Translations under genes and position numbers: made by a program
Source: Mercenaria mercenaria
Lineage: Eukaryota > Mollusca > Bivalvia > Venerida > Veneridae
NCBI RefSeq assembly: GCF_021730395.1
Contig: NC_069369.1
Location: 63,949,501 to 64,013,500, forward strand
Direction: 5' to 3'
DNA length: 64,000 nt
Notes under the pieces: model-generated
Databases searched by the model: none
What the model was told of the DNA's origin: nothing
What the model saw: the letters and a program-made list of their open reading frames with translations, nothing else
Part shown: one piece after another, positions 9,985 through 20,901 of the stretch
How the letters are laid out: each line of letters starts with the position of its first letter
Numbering within the stretch: the first letter of the stretch is position 1

Positions 9985-12365
9985 TATGGAAGAGCATTTA
10001 AGTAAAAAATCCTTTCACATAAATAACTTACTCTTGCATGTAAATTACATTGATACAATGGTAAATGAATACATGTATTCTAATATTTTTTCTCCCAATT
10101 TTTGATTTCTATGTCCAGTTTTCTAATTTCTTTGTATGGAAATGATAATTAATAGTGTAAAACATAACAATTTGTCACAAAAATCCTGCATACAAAATGG
10201 ATTTTACATATTTTGCTATGTTTAAATTGTTAATGCTGAAGTTTTTAATTTTTCTACGCCGTATTTTTTCACTAGGTCCTTATTTGCTAATCGCATAATT
10301 TCATAACTCACTTTACAAGTGTTTCATCAAGTCTCATTATTAGGATTTTTTTCATTCAAAAAGTATTTTTTTGTTTGTGTAATCAATTTCAAACACATAT
10401 AACATCATTTAGAAGTTATAACAGGAAACTTATCTCGTACGCATTTAGAAGTTACAATCTGAAAAAAAAAAGAATTTAGAAGGGTGCCTTTACTGGTGGC
10501 TGTACTCCCCTCATTTCTTTGTGTGTGTGCGTGGGGGGGGGGGGGGGAAGAAGACGTGGGGGGGGGGTGCTCTCCTTGGAATGGCAACTGTAACTTTCTA
10601 ATCTATACCTATGTTTTTAATCTTAGAATTTGTTGTTTTTTTTAACTTTGCACCTAATGAATGAGCTTGCTCATCTTTTAGCAGTCTGTCCCAGACAAAG
10701 CGCCTCCCAGTTAAAATCAGTATTGATTGCTGGGCAGTACACTGTAGATGTAGATCCGAATTCTGGTACACTAGCCAGTATGCAGAAAGGCATTAATGTC
10801 ACACATAACGTTTAGTCTCTATATTATTCATACATTCAATCTGTGACCTACGGTAGATATGGGAATGTTTGTAAATGCAACAACAGCGTGTTTCAAGTAG
10901 ATCTATCCGCCAAAACAAACATCCCAGAACATTTTTGACCGATAATGATCGACAAGCAGGCCCGGATCCAAGGCCGGGTCGAAGTGGCTCGTACCCCGCC
11001 CCCTTCCCCCACCCCATTTGGCTGAGAAGTGACCTTTACTCATTCAAAGATGCAACCTACTATTTTGGCAAAGGAATATTTTTTTCTCAAGAATTAGACC
11101 CAGATACGCACCAAAGGCCACCATTTCATACCTGTATTTCAGGTAATTTTCCAGGGGAGAGCCCCCTGCCCCCCACATCCCCCAATAAGAGGGGAGTAAC
11201 CCCTCCATTACCTCAAAATTTAGACCAGAGGCCTCTGAACCCCCTAAAATGAGGGGAGTACAGCCTCTAGTAAATGCACCAGAGGCCACCATTTCATACC
11301 TGTATTTTCAAACAAAAAGAAACACGCGGGGGACCCTCCCTGACACCCTTAACATGGGCAAAGGCACCCCTCTAATACCTACCCGCTCTCAGCGCTTGCT
11401 ATGCGCCTCGGCGATGACGTCTTCGTTCTAGACTGGCGCCCAACACCCCAACCCCCAAGTCATAAAATTCTGAACCCGGGCCTGACAAGTATATAAAATG
11501 GGTCGAGCGCCGAATGAATTTGGCTAACCGGCAACTAAGGCCAATTCAATTGTACAGTATCATAATTTTTATAATCAAGTCAGTATTTCGACAGATAGGT
11601 TTATAAACATACATAATTGGCTACGAAATGAACGAAGTGGTCCTCCTCCAGACAGAGTTTTTGAAGAGTCGAGTTGCTATTTATAACATTGGGAAACCCC
11701 TGGAAACCATTGTGCCGTAAAGTAGTCTAGATTGGAGCGCACTCTGTCTTAAAAGGGAATCGGTATTTCTGGTTCCTTCTTTGTTATAATTTCTATGTAG
11801 CTGGATACCAATTTTACTGGTACCCTTCTAAATTCTATTTCTTACATTGTAACTTTTAGATGCGTACGAGACAAGTTTCCTATTATAACTTCTAAATGAT
11901 GTAATATATGTTTGAAATTGATTATACAATCGAGAAATACTTTCTGAATGAAAAGAAATGCGAATAATGAGACTTGATGAAACACTTGTAAAGTGAGTTA
12001 TGAAATTTACAGTTAGCGATTAGCAATTTAGGACCTAGAGAAAGAAATTTACGGCGTAGAAAAATTAAAACTTCAGCATTAACAATTTAAACATAGCAAA
12101 TATGTAAAATCCACTTTGCATGCAGGAATGTTTTTGATAAAATGTTATGTTTTACACTACTGATTATCTTTTCCATACAAAGAAATAAGAAAATGGAACA
12201 TAGAAATTAGAAATTGGGACAAAGAATATTAAAATATCAATTTACCATTGTATCAATGTAATTTAAATGCAAGAATAAGTCACTTACACAGAAGCAGAGT
12301 AGAATCTCACAGTCATGTTACAAGCGTAAATGTTTTACTTAAATGCCCATATGCAGAACTACCTC
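9985..12365. mobile_element. Element with ~500-bp terminal inverted repeats
   Basis: About 9985-10495 is reverse-complementary, with indels, to about 11800-12365. Example: acttgtaaagtgagttatga at 11986 pairs with tcataactcactttacaagt at 10302. The ~1.3-kb centre carries another inserted element (10957-11484). Outer ends are approximate because target duplications could not be fixed. No transposase is recognised. Confidence 0.65.
10957..11484 (+). mobile_element. Nested element with CAGGCCCGG termini and 5-bp duplication
   Basis: 528 bp, starting caggcccggatcc and ending gaacccgggcctg, bounded by ACAAG at 10952-10956 and 11485-11489. GC-rich compared with its surroundings. Contains two copies of 'aggccaccatttcatacctg' (11116, 11282). 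The termini and 5-bp duplication match those of the 8.6-kb insertion at 17735-26353, so the two probably share a transposase type (inference). Confidence 0.65.
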
Positions 12366-12483
12366 AACCGAAATGGCTCCATGTGTTTATAGTGAAATCG
12401 CCTATACATGAATCTACGATAAAATATAGCTGTTCCGTTCCACCCTACGCTTGTAACATGACTGTGAGATTCTACTCTGCTTC
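12291..12483. repeat. Perfect 38-bp inverted repeat
   Basis: 12291-12328 (gaagcagagtagaatctcac...) is exactly reverse-complementary to 12446-12483, with a 117-bp spacer. The left copy lies in the right arm of the larger inverted-repeat element but is absent from the corresponding place in its left arm (near 10015), so it was added later. Confidence 0.75.
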
Positions 12484-13120
12484 CGTATATGCCAACTAAA
12501 TACTCGACTTTTTCAGGGCTAAGTAGACTAGTAGTAATAAAAAGTACATCAAATTTTCTGAAACAAATAATTTCTAACCGTAAGAAAATGTTCCAGTCAG
12601 TCTAGACAGTACTTCAACATCAGTGCATCTAGCTTTATATCTGGTCGTCTACGTAGATTACAATTTCTGCGTTGTAGTCACCACAAGTGTCAACTAGATT
12701 CTACTTTAACAGTAAATCAATTATAATACATGCTCCATTCTTCCAGACTAATGTGTTTACGTCTTCATATGCCGCTATGTTCTGGTGTTTATGTTTAAGT
12801 GTCAACATAGGTTACGTGTACTATTTTTCGAAACTGTATAGATAAACTTTGAATGGAGTATTTACTTCTGATTTCCATATCCGAAGTTAGATGTTATTGA
12901 AAATAATATTTTCACAGCAGTAACTACTTAATACTTTAATTAATATTTTCTGACTATTGGCAAATTACAATTTATGCAACGCTTTCCATTCGTGGGGAGG
13001 TTTTTATAATAGCATATGGCCAGCCGAATGATGTATCGAGCTTAAATTTAGTGCTGTAAAAAGCGAAGAATTTGCGTGGTTAGAATCGAAATAATAAATA
13101 TGTTCAAATAATTTTACCAT

Positions 13121-13299
13121 TTAATAAAATATAGGCAGTCGTTCGGATGCAAATATTAAATCACTCGTTCTACGCACTCGTGATTTAATTATTACGCATC
13201 CGAACACTACGCATTCGTGATTTAATTATTACGCATCCGAAAACTACGCACTCGTGATTTAATTATTACGCATCCGATCGACTGCCCATATTTTATTAA
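13121..13299. repeat. Palindromic mini-element with three ~45-bp internal repeats
   Basis: The 30 bp at 13121-13150 (ttaataaaatataggcagtc...) is nearly perfectly reverse-complementary to 13270-13299. Between them the unit containing ctacgcactcgtgatttaat recurs three times. Looks like a very small inverted-repeat element; no target duplication identified. Confidence 0.6.
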
Positions 13300-13667
13300 C
13301 TGATAGAATATATGGAGATATTTATTATTTCTTAAATAATAAACAAAACACTTATCCATCCATTTGTCCGCCCATCCGACAAGCTATCCAGTTCTATTGA
13401 TCTAATTAGCCTTGGTGTGTTAAAAAGTGTCTGCACAATATTCAAATATATCACACATTGTTTTCAGCACTATCGATTAGAAGAATTGCCTGGGTGCCCA
13501 GATTGGAAATGTTAGCGCTGCTCATTTAGACTAAATTTAAAATTATCTTAACAATAGTTTCATGAACCGTAAAAGGAAGTTCTCCACTTTTGACATGGTC
13601 TCTGAATTCCATCAACATATTCGTGTGTGATAAATGAATATAAGTTGACTTCTCTCGCTACTTCATG

Positions 13668-13934
13668 ATACACTTTTACCGTAATGTTAGGGAGATAAAC
13701 TTTAATCGTAATGTTACAGAGTTAAACATTGATCGTAATGTTACAGAGTTATACTGTAACTGTAATGGTACAAAGTTGCACTTTGACCATGATATTAGAG
13801 AGTTAGATTTTGATCGTAATGTTAGAGAGATACACATTGATCGCGATGTTAGAGAGTTACACTTTGATCGTAATGTTACAGAGTTACACTGCAACTATAA
13901 TGGTACTAAGTTGCACGTTGACCACTTTAGAGAG
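13668..13934 (-). repeat. 27-bp minisatellite derived from the reductase stop region
   Basis: Ten units directly downstream of reductase 1 on the minus strand. The consensus ctctctaacattacggtcaa+agtgtaa is the last eight codons (LSNITVKI/V) plus TAA of the gene itself. The first unit is 24 bp, the others 27 bp. Because 27 is a multiple of three, a long frame stays open on the opposite strand; that frame is treated as an artefact. Confidence 0.85.
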
Positions 13935-14690
13935 TTATATTTTGACCGTAATATTAGAGAGCACACCGCCATCTACAACGTGAGTCTGTCCAGTCACCAC
14001 GGATGAGTGATCGCTTAAGAGATACAGGATCGGATCTACGACTTCATGTACCTCTATTATCCTGCCCATTGGGCATCTTTCGATAGCTAACCTTTCCACC
14101 GGTAAACCTTTCTCGATGAGGTCTTGCATCATTGGTGTCCTTACGATTGCCGGGTTCACGGAGTTCACACGGATACCATGTGGTCCGAGTTCTAGAGCGA
14201 ACTGTTTGGTTGCCATATTCGTTCCAGCTTTTGACACGACATACGGTAGTGCATTTGGAGCTGAAGCTAAGCCTCCTATACTCGATACGTTGACTATTGA
14301 TCCTTTAACTTTGACTTCTATCATTTTCTTAGCGACCACTTGTGAACAGTTTATTGCACTAAGAAGGTTGTTATCCAGTATCTTACACAAGTACTCTCTT
14401 GGACACTCCAATGCTGTGTAATCATGACCAGTTATGCCAGCATTATTCACCAAACCGTCCAAAGCTTCAAGTTTTTCTAACTTTGCTCTTGTATCGTCCC
14501 AATTACATAAGTCAGCTTCGATGGGTGCAATGCTTGAATATTCCTCCACTAATGTATCAAGCGTAGACTTTGTCCGACTTAGAGCATAAACTTTACATCC
14601 GCTTTGACTCAGTGCAATAGCTACACCACGTCCGATGCCTTTCCCTGCCCCAGTCACCAACATTTTCTTTCCGCTAAAATTAAACGGCAT
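13935..14690 (-). CDS. DCXR-like short-chain dehydrogenase/reductase, copy 1
   Basis: Complete intronless 251-residue classical SDR, closest by eye to L-xylulose/dicarbonyl reductase (DCXR, about 244 aa), which reduces sugars and alpha-dicarbonyls with NADPH in the cytosol. Visible: cofactor loop TGAGKGIG (residues 13-20), SRT near 38-40 (an Arg suited to NADPH), NNAG at 82-85, and catalytic Ser137, Tyr150, Lys154 (YVVSK). It has LGPHGIRVNSVNP as in DCXR. The start is the ATG at 14690, which aligns with MPF starts in the other copies; the frame extends three codons upstream without another ATG. No signal peptide. All key residues are intact, so the enzyme could be active. The exact substrate is unknown. 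The lack of introns suggests an old retrocopy later duplicated (inference). Confidence 0.9.
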   Translation of the reverse strand: MPFNFSGKKMLVTGAGKGIGRGVAIALSQSGCKVYALSRTKSTLDTLVEEYSSIAPIEADLCNWDDTRAKLEKLEALDGLVNNAGITGHDYTALECPREYLCKILDNNLLSAINCSQVVAKKMIEVKVKGSIVNVSSIGGLASAPNALPYVVSKAGTNMATKQFALELGPHGIRVNSVNPAIVRTPMMQDLIEKGLPVERLAIERCPMGRIIEVHEVVDPILYLLSDHSSVVTGQTHVVDGGVLSNITVKI

Positions 14691-15369
14691 TATAAACACA
14701 ATACCTTAACCGTAACTAGCACATCCAAATACTTAAGCAGTTATGGCTTAATCAGGACAAAACAAATTTAAATCATCACTATGCATGTACAAATTGCGCA
14801 GCCAACTGTGTACCGATAAATGCATAAATGCACGTACTATATATTTAGTTATATTAGGCCAACTGAAATATAAATAAGATCACAGTCCTTTTACCAATTT
14901 AAAGCTTATTCAATAGAGTGAACAAGTAGTGTTCTGGAATGTTTAGAACATGTGTAAGCTGTTCATTTTGTTATATAAATGTTTGCATGACAGATGAGCT
15001 TTTTAAATTTTAGAAGGGAAGACATGTGAAAGGAAATCAGAATAGCTTTCGGCATCAAGTGGAGTCTCAGTAATCTTGAAACAAGACGCAGTAGTAAAGC
15101 ATCTTATGTATCATTAATAGTAAAACCAACTCAACACGGCATAAGAAAATGTCTTGATAAAGCTTGTAAAGAACTTGTAATAGATTGTTGTCTTTTTACA
15201 GGTAAATGTTCAAAAATCCATATAAGAATAAGGTATCTATGGCATTCGAATAAGAAATGAGTGAAATAATGAGGTAATTTTGATAAATTAGTAATCGATG
15301 ATATGTACTGTTTTCTCCTAATATCAAAATTACAAGTTATTACAGTGTCATGCTTGTTGTTGGCTATTT
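14691..15369. other. Upstream of reductase 1; no gene
   Basis: AT-rich DNA that must hold the reductase 1 promoter. I see no convincing TATA box or conserved block, and no clear similarity to the 5' flank of the copy at 40.7 kb. Confidence 0.4.
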
Positions 15370-15604
15370 GAGCCGCGCCCTGAGAAAACCAACATAGTGC
15401 GTTTGCGACCAGCATGGATCCAGACCAGCCTGCTCATCCGCACAGTCTGGTCAGGATCCATGCTGTTCGCTTACAAAGCCTAATGGAACAAGAGAAACTG
15501 TTAGCGAACAGCATCGATCCTGACCAGACTGCGCGGATGCGCAGGCTGGTCTGGATCCATGCTGGTCGCAAACGCACTATGTTGGTTTTTTTATGGCGCG
15601 GCTC
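15370..15604. mobile_element. Palindromic MITE, copy 1 of 3
   Basis: 235 bp, starting gagccgcgccctgagaaaac and ending ...ggcgcggctc. The outer ~100 bp on each side are reverse complements (gcgaccagcatggatccaga / tctggatccatgctggtcgc). Flanked by ATTT at 15366-15369 and 15605-15608. Same family as 32307-32541 and 58984-59198. Frames inside are chance. Confidence 0.9.
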
Positions 15605-15982
15605 ATTTTCGCTTGATTATCCCAGCTCACACCTGAAACCCTTCCTGGACACGCTTACATTTAGTTTTCTTCATTGTCAGTGTAAATTGCAGTCTCTTAC
15701 ATCCTTCGGAATTAAATGTGTTTGTGTATCTTGATTACAGAGCAAGATTTTATAAGGAATAGAAACGAGAGATAACTTCATCGACAGTATTTTAATGTTA
15801 AAGTGTGTAAATAATTATATGTATTATTACAATTAATGTATTTATTATCGGGAGCATACACCGTAACTTGAAATCTCCTTAAAAGGAAATAATTGGGTTT
15901 ATGATTTGGCGGCAAAAATGCACGAGATTTTCGGTAGTGGTAATAGTTTTTATTCGAGCCGTCAAGTTGTAAAATTTCAAAC
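15605..15982. other. No gene recognised
   Basis: Short AT-rich interval between the MITE and the retrotransposon remnant. It may include the untranslated leader or terminal repeat of that remnant, but no boundary was identified. Confidence 0.35.
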
Positions 15983-17265
15983 ATGTCTGAATCGATAGAC
16001 GAACTAAAATCTTACTTCGGTTCAAAGTTTTCGGAATTTAAAAAGGACTTTTGCAAACAACCAGACCCAGTTACAGAGAACCCGTGAAATCTAATGGAGC
16101 ACAGGTACAAATCAATATCAGCTGTGAATTGCTGACTTTAGTGAAAAAACGCGAACTGTGTTTTGATTACTTGGAGAGCTGTGAGGACAACAAGAAAACC
16201 AGAAAGGCCGAAAAGGCAGCATTGATTATCTTGAAGGAAAGAGATGAAAAACGCAAGGCGGAAAAAAGAACCTTTAACACAGGTTACTCTCCTTATTTTG
16301 TTCTGAACGTGCCTACCGCTTCAACCCCGAACGCCGAGAGACCAGCGTTTTGGACAGGGCTCTTTTCGCCCTTACACATACGATTTCCAAGGCCGTCAGA
16401 GATTCTTCACGGAACCTAGACCTACGGAACATTGTTTTGTCTGCGGTAAATTTGAACACTACCGCTCAAGCTGCCCAAACAACTTCTTCAATCAAAAATC
16501 CTACACCGAACCCAAAACCGTCACCAGCACAGCAGACAGCGCAACAAGACATGCTGAAGTAACAACGCACAAAGTTAAAGATTTCAAAGTTAAGTATTTA
16601 GATACACTTTCTTTTCTCGAAATATACAGTAATCATAAGGAATAATTTGAAATTCAAGAAAACAAATTCTCAAATAAAATATCGGTAAAGGGCAGACTAA
16701 AGAAAAAAAATAAATTTTGGGGAGAGGCAGGAGCTAACAGTTATATAATAGAAGTTATTAGAAACGGATACAGTATACCTTTTATACATACACCAGAAAC
16801 AAATTAAAAAAAAGGTCAGCTTTAGATAACATGCCATTCGTTTTAGATTCTGTTTCAGAGTTATTAGATTCAGGTAAATTTTAGAGGTTCCCTTCCAGCC
16901 TTTAGTAGTAAATCCTCTTTCAGTTTCTGTAAATCGGTCGGGCAAGAAACGGCTTAAACTAGATTTGAGGCATGTAAACAAGTATAAATGGAAAAGAAAA
17001 AATGCGTTTCGAGGACATAAAGTTAGCTTTAATTTATGTAGAAAACGATGGATTTATGTTCAAGTTTGATTTAACTTCAGGTTTCCACCATATAGATATT
17101 TCTACTAGTCAACAAACTTTCTTAGGGTTTTCTGTAAGACACAACAATAGTACCAGACATTTTGTTTTCACTGTTTTGCCTTTCGGTCTTTATTTTCACT
17201 AAAGTTTTGAGAGAACTAGTTAAATATTGGAGAACACATGGTATGACAATCATTGTTAACTAATC
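15983..17265 (+). pseudogene. Degenerate DIRS-like retrotransposon (gag + reverse transcriptase)
   Basis: A Gag-like frame starts at ATG 15983 (MSESIDELKSYFGSKF), stops early, continues in another frame (about 16100-16380), then returns to the first frame. There it encodes a CCHC zinc knuckle, CFVCGKFEHYRSSC (codons for the four ligands at 16433, 16442, 16457, 16472). Reverse-transcriptase pieces follow: SYIIEVIRNGYSIPF near 16740, KFDLTSGFHHIDIS near 17065, FVFTVLPFGL near 17163, then, one frame over, FTKVLRELVKYWRTHGM. The 'YHHIDI', 'FVFTVLPFGL' and 'KYWR' pattern is typical of DIRS-type elements (family knowledge). Several frameshifts and stops; the RNase H, methyltransferase and tyrosine recombinase regions are missing. 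Homology to the reductase 5' flank begins just after it. Confidence 0.75.
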
Positions 17266-17592
17266 GGTTTTTTTTATTAATACAGATATTTTAATGTAAA
17301 TTAACGAAAACGAAAAAAATCCCAAAATATTGGCGAAGATTAAGAGAGCCAGGTCAATACTTATGGACAATTCCTGTCCTTTCTACAAATTGTGAAAAGT
17401 TGGTGCGAGTTACCAGATGTTACCCAACACAAAGACTTAGGACTTTACGTAAACTATATCATCAATTATAACCTAAACCAAAACGGTAACTGATGAAAAC
17501 TGTGTGTACGCATAACGGCGGTAGTCTCCAGACATATCTCTGTGATAGTGTCACTGACCTTACTCATTTTACTTTCATAAACATTCTTAACA
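17266..17592 (+). promoter_or_regulatory. Duplicated 5' flank of reductase 2
   Basis: Similar, with small indels, to 40436-40719 upstream of reductase 3 (shared ctttctacaaattgtgaaaa and acttaggactttacgt-like phrases). The conserved block ends at the start codon, so promoter and 5' untranslated region were probably copied with the gene. No specific factor site is claimed. Confidence 0.6.
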
Positions 17593-17734
17593 ATGTCGTT
17601 CGACTTTAGAGGAAAGAAAGTGCTAGTAACGGGAGCAGGGAAAAGGATAAGACGAAGCTTGGCAATTGCCCTAAGTAAGAGTGGCTGCAAAGTTTATGCT
17701 CTAAGTCGGACAAAATCTATATTGGATGCTTTAG
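17593..17734 (+). pseudogene. DCXR-like reductase, copy 2: 5' half
   Basis: Encodes residues 1-47 (MSFDFRGKKVLVTGAGKRIR...SRTKSILDAL) in frame, then breaks exactly at TTTAG (17730-17734), where an element beginning CAGGCCGGTAGC starts. The rest of the gene resumes at 26354 after a second TTTAG. The nucleotide-binding loop TGAGKGIG has become TGAGKRIR, losing the glycines at positions 18 and 20, which would impair cofactor binding even without the insertion. Whether those changes came before or after the insertion cannot be told. Confidence 0.85.
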
Positions 17735-17749
17735 CAGGCCGGTAGCTAC

Positions 17750-19237
17750 ACTGTGGCACAGGGAGACCGGTGCCTCCCTGTTTTTCTGCCAAGATTATAA
17801 GAAACAAGGAGCTGCGTTCAATAAACGCTTGATGCCCCCAGTGGCATCCTTGTCGATAGATTTGCATTAATTAGGAAGGTTTTGTCCCACGCTCCTCCAC
17901 AGAAGTGTTTGTGGGTGCTCCCCCTAAAATAGGATATATGATATGAAAAACACACTTTGTTGCGCTGTTTTTATATTAAAGAGAAAAATTACCCTTTCAC
18001 TCCACGATCTTCCCCGGGTACTAATACCGATTTATGGTCTCTCTTGCGATGGAGGTCTCGGATGCAACACAGGACTTACTTATTGAGAGGTGTATGTCTA
18101 TAATATTCTTCTTGATGGAGCTACTGATTTATCTCATACGAGTAAAATTAAATATAAAAATGTTCAAACAATTTTCCCTAAAGTCAAAGTTCCGTCTATT
18201 GTTGCTCTCATGCTGAAAAGGACATTAGTTTTCTATAAAAAAAAATCTTCTTTCATACAATGACAAGGATGTTGCTACAAAGACTGGATATCAGTATAAC
18301 TCGTCACAGAGGCCGATAAGAGCAAAATGCGTTTTAACAAATTGTTTGCTGCGTGAAATTAAAATCAAACTTCATTAGCGTAAGGTTGAAATGAACATTC
18401 AAATCCATATTAATTAATGATTACAGTATATTATTATTATTAAATGGAGTTCCATCAATTGCTCACGATACCACATGTTCTACCTATCGTCTGCTTCAAC
18501 AAGAATTTCGCGCTTAATATTCTTCAAAATAAATGAAAATAAACTGCGCCGTTCTCCACCAATGATATTTTGATAAAAATGAAATACATATAAAGTATAA
18601 TGAATGATAAATCATTAAGTTTCAAATGATTTTGCTTTTGGCACCAACAAATTCATCGATTTATTTTGAATCTTAACCATACTTTGAAATAAATTAGGTT
18701 TGGGAAAAACGATTTATATTGTAGGAAATTAGACATAAAGTAGCTAGAAAACGTAGGTATGTAAACGTTTCTAGTGCCCCTACCTCCCGATCCCGAGGTT
18801 TCGTAAATCATTGCTCCGGCTATAAGTGCCCAAGTACGAAATGACGATGGGAGGGATGCGAATACTAATTCGGGATCCGAATTTTTCACGAATGAAAAAT
18901 GTAGTCCTTGTGAATGTTTAGAAATAGCTATTTGGTTGGTTTAACAGGCCTATTTTATCACATATAAAGGACATTTATGTTGAACTGTGATAGACGTATA
19001 CAGTACATTTTGCTTTAGCGGTCACTTAAGGTATTAATTATTAAGTAGCCAGTCAAGAAGCTTCGCAAACTGACTATTCTATTGTGCCGAATAAAAAATA
19101 CTAAGACATTGTTTCGATATACTTATGGGCAACACTTCGGCTGATACTACAATACTGGAGCTTATCTGAAACTGAATAGGGCAGATCAAAGTTTAAACTA
19201 GTATCTACAATGTTTGACATAATTTGATTTAGACAGG
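17750..19237. other. Insertion interior without recognised gene
   Basis: Unique-looking sequence inside the 8.6-kb insertion. The frames at 18034 and 18653 show no domain. Nothing supportable. Confidence 0.35.
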
Positions 19238-19265
19238 CACTATATATATATATTTTTTTTTTTTC

Positions 19266-19552
19266 AACCCGCCCGCTTAGCTCAGTAGGTAGAGCGTCGG
19301 TCTATGGATCGCGGGGTCTTGAGTTCGATCCTCGGGCGGGGCGTGTGTTCTCCGTGACTATTTGATAAACGACATTGTGTCTGAAATCATTAGTCATCCA
19401 CCTCTGATTCATGTGGGGAAGTTGGCAGTTACTTGCGGAGAACAGGTTTGTACTGGTACAGAATCCAGGAACACTAGTTAGGTTAACTGCCCCCCGTTAC
19501 ATAACTGAAATACTGTTGAAAAACGGCGTTAAACCCAAAACAAACAAACAAA
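19266..19552 (+). mobile_element. tRNA-derived SINE (type 1)
   Basis: tRNA-like head from about 19267 (cgcttagctcagtaggtaga A-box region; gagttcgatcc B box at 19320-19330) followed by a ~200-bp body. It ends in a tail aaacggcgttaaacccaaaa + (caaa)n. The flanks 'atatttttttttttc' (19251-19265) and 'atattttttttc' (19553-19565) are consistent with a target duplication in a T-rich site. Not called as a tRNA gene because the anticodon arm does not fold and a SINE body follows. Confidence 0.75.
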
Positions 19553-19565
19553 ATATTTTTTTTTC

Positions 19566-19815
19566 GGTTTTACGGCGCACCAACACAGTATAGGTTATAT
19601 GGCGCCAAACAGGACTACAAATTTTGCATTTACATTGAAATAAAAAAATGAGGTATGGAATCAAAATTTGCATACTTGCTTGAATCAAAGAGTTACAGCA
19701 AAACCAAGTGTTAAGACCCTATAAGTCGCCTCTTACGATCATGCAAGGATAAGGCAGTGGTTCCAATTCTTTTAATACACATATCGTCCCAGAACCACAT
19801 GGGGCCTATGGATAT
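19566..19815 (-). repeat. Retroelement-like tail fragment
   Basis: Begins ggttttacggcgcaccaaca...atatggcgcc, which on the minus strand resembles the '...ggcgccatat...gtcggtgcgacgttaaa' tails of the SINEs here. It runs through 'aagtcgcctcttacgatcatg...agaaccacatggggcc'. A similar start occurs at 46250. The family is not named. Confidence 0.45.
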
Positions 19816-19934
19816 ACAAATGTAGTTAAAGCTGTAAGACTTAAAGTGTACTACACGAATATAATTTTTCTAGTATGATAAATATATAAATTTTTATTCG
19901 TATAAAATACTCACGAGTACAATTTTGAAGCAAT

Positions 19935-20580
19935 TCATGGTAAGGGTAAACGTGTAACCAGAAGTTATCATTAGGCTCAACACATCTGACCGAAAGAGTT
20001 TTGCTATTGATCATTTAAATTCTAAATTTGACTGGAAACTTATTCTGTCACGCTCTTAGGTATAAAAGTTGCTAAATACGTCTCATATTGGTATAATACA
20101 CTGTTTTTTCCTGCTATTTTTGAATTACCTTACATTTACAATATTATGGTTTCTTTCTGTCTATATTATTCGAACGCAGTTATTAGGAGCATTTTCTCTC
20201 ATTTTGTTTTACAAATGCAATGACACTGCAACTTATGCCCATATTACCAAGTGATGAGATCCAAGCAACTAAACAAAAATCTTATCTTAGGGGTATGCAT
20301 TTCGCTATTTACATTTGAAAGCAGTTTCATCAACGTTTTCATAGTATTTTAGTTACTTTTTTGCATTTAGCGGCGTCTAGATTATGACGCAATGTATCTG
20401 ATAACATATGATACTGTTATTTTGATACAGACAGTAGACATTTTTGATCGGTAACTTGATTCAGTATTATATCTTATAAATCTTTTGAAAATAATACTAA
20501 ATTTTCTTTTCTGGCGTGTCTGAATCATAAAACGACGATGAAAGGATATCAAATTATGTTAACCTGACATCCATTTCTTG
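19935..20580 (+). repeat. Duplicated block, copy a
   Basis: Direct repeat of 22135-22735. It includes a TATA-like ggtataaaag (20060), a small open stretch ending in NDTATYAHIT (near 20219-20250), and shared downstream phrases (gagatccaa.caact; gcgtgtctgaatca). The coding-like end is the best conserved part. Might be a first exon of an unknown gene, but there is no splice partner or known domain. Confidence 0.55.
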
Positions 20581-20901
20581 TAATAGTGGTAAAACTTGTG
20601 TTGGTATTAACCAGTATGGTATCATCTACATTTAAGCAAAATGAACATTTACAGTGAAATAAAGGTCTACAGTAGAAATTATTAAATGAATTACAGTTGT
20701 GAAATATTTACTAAGCTGCACTTGCTAATAAATTTCATTAAAAAGTGGAACGTCTTAACTGAACGACTGAAACGTCGAGGTCTGATAAATCTACAAAAAT
20801 ACAGTTTACTAATATATGCGCAGACATTAGCACTAGCCTCATACCCTGACCTGATCTGTTTTATTGTTTCTTTCGATATTTGATAGAATTAAGCCCAGTT
20901 C

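Noticed and set aside
13665-14006. 113-codon frame with repeated NVTEL/DRNVREL motifs
   Set aside because: Opposite-strand reading of the 27-bp minisatellite that copies the reductase end; the open frame follows from the unit being a multiple of three.
16697-16981. 94-codon minus-strand frame
   Set aside because: Antisense shadow of the DIRS-like reverse-transcriptase remnant.
19267-19343. Possible tRNA gene
   Set aside because: A and B boxes are present but the anticodon arm does not fold properly and a SINE body with tail follows.
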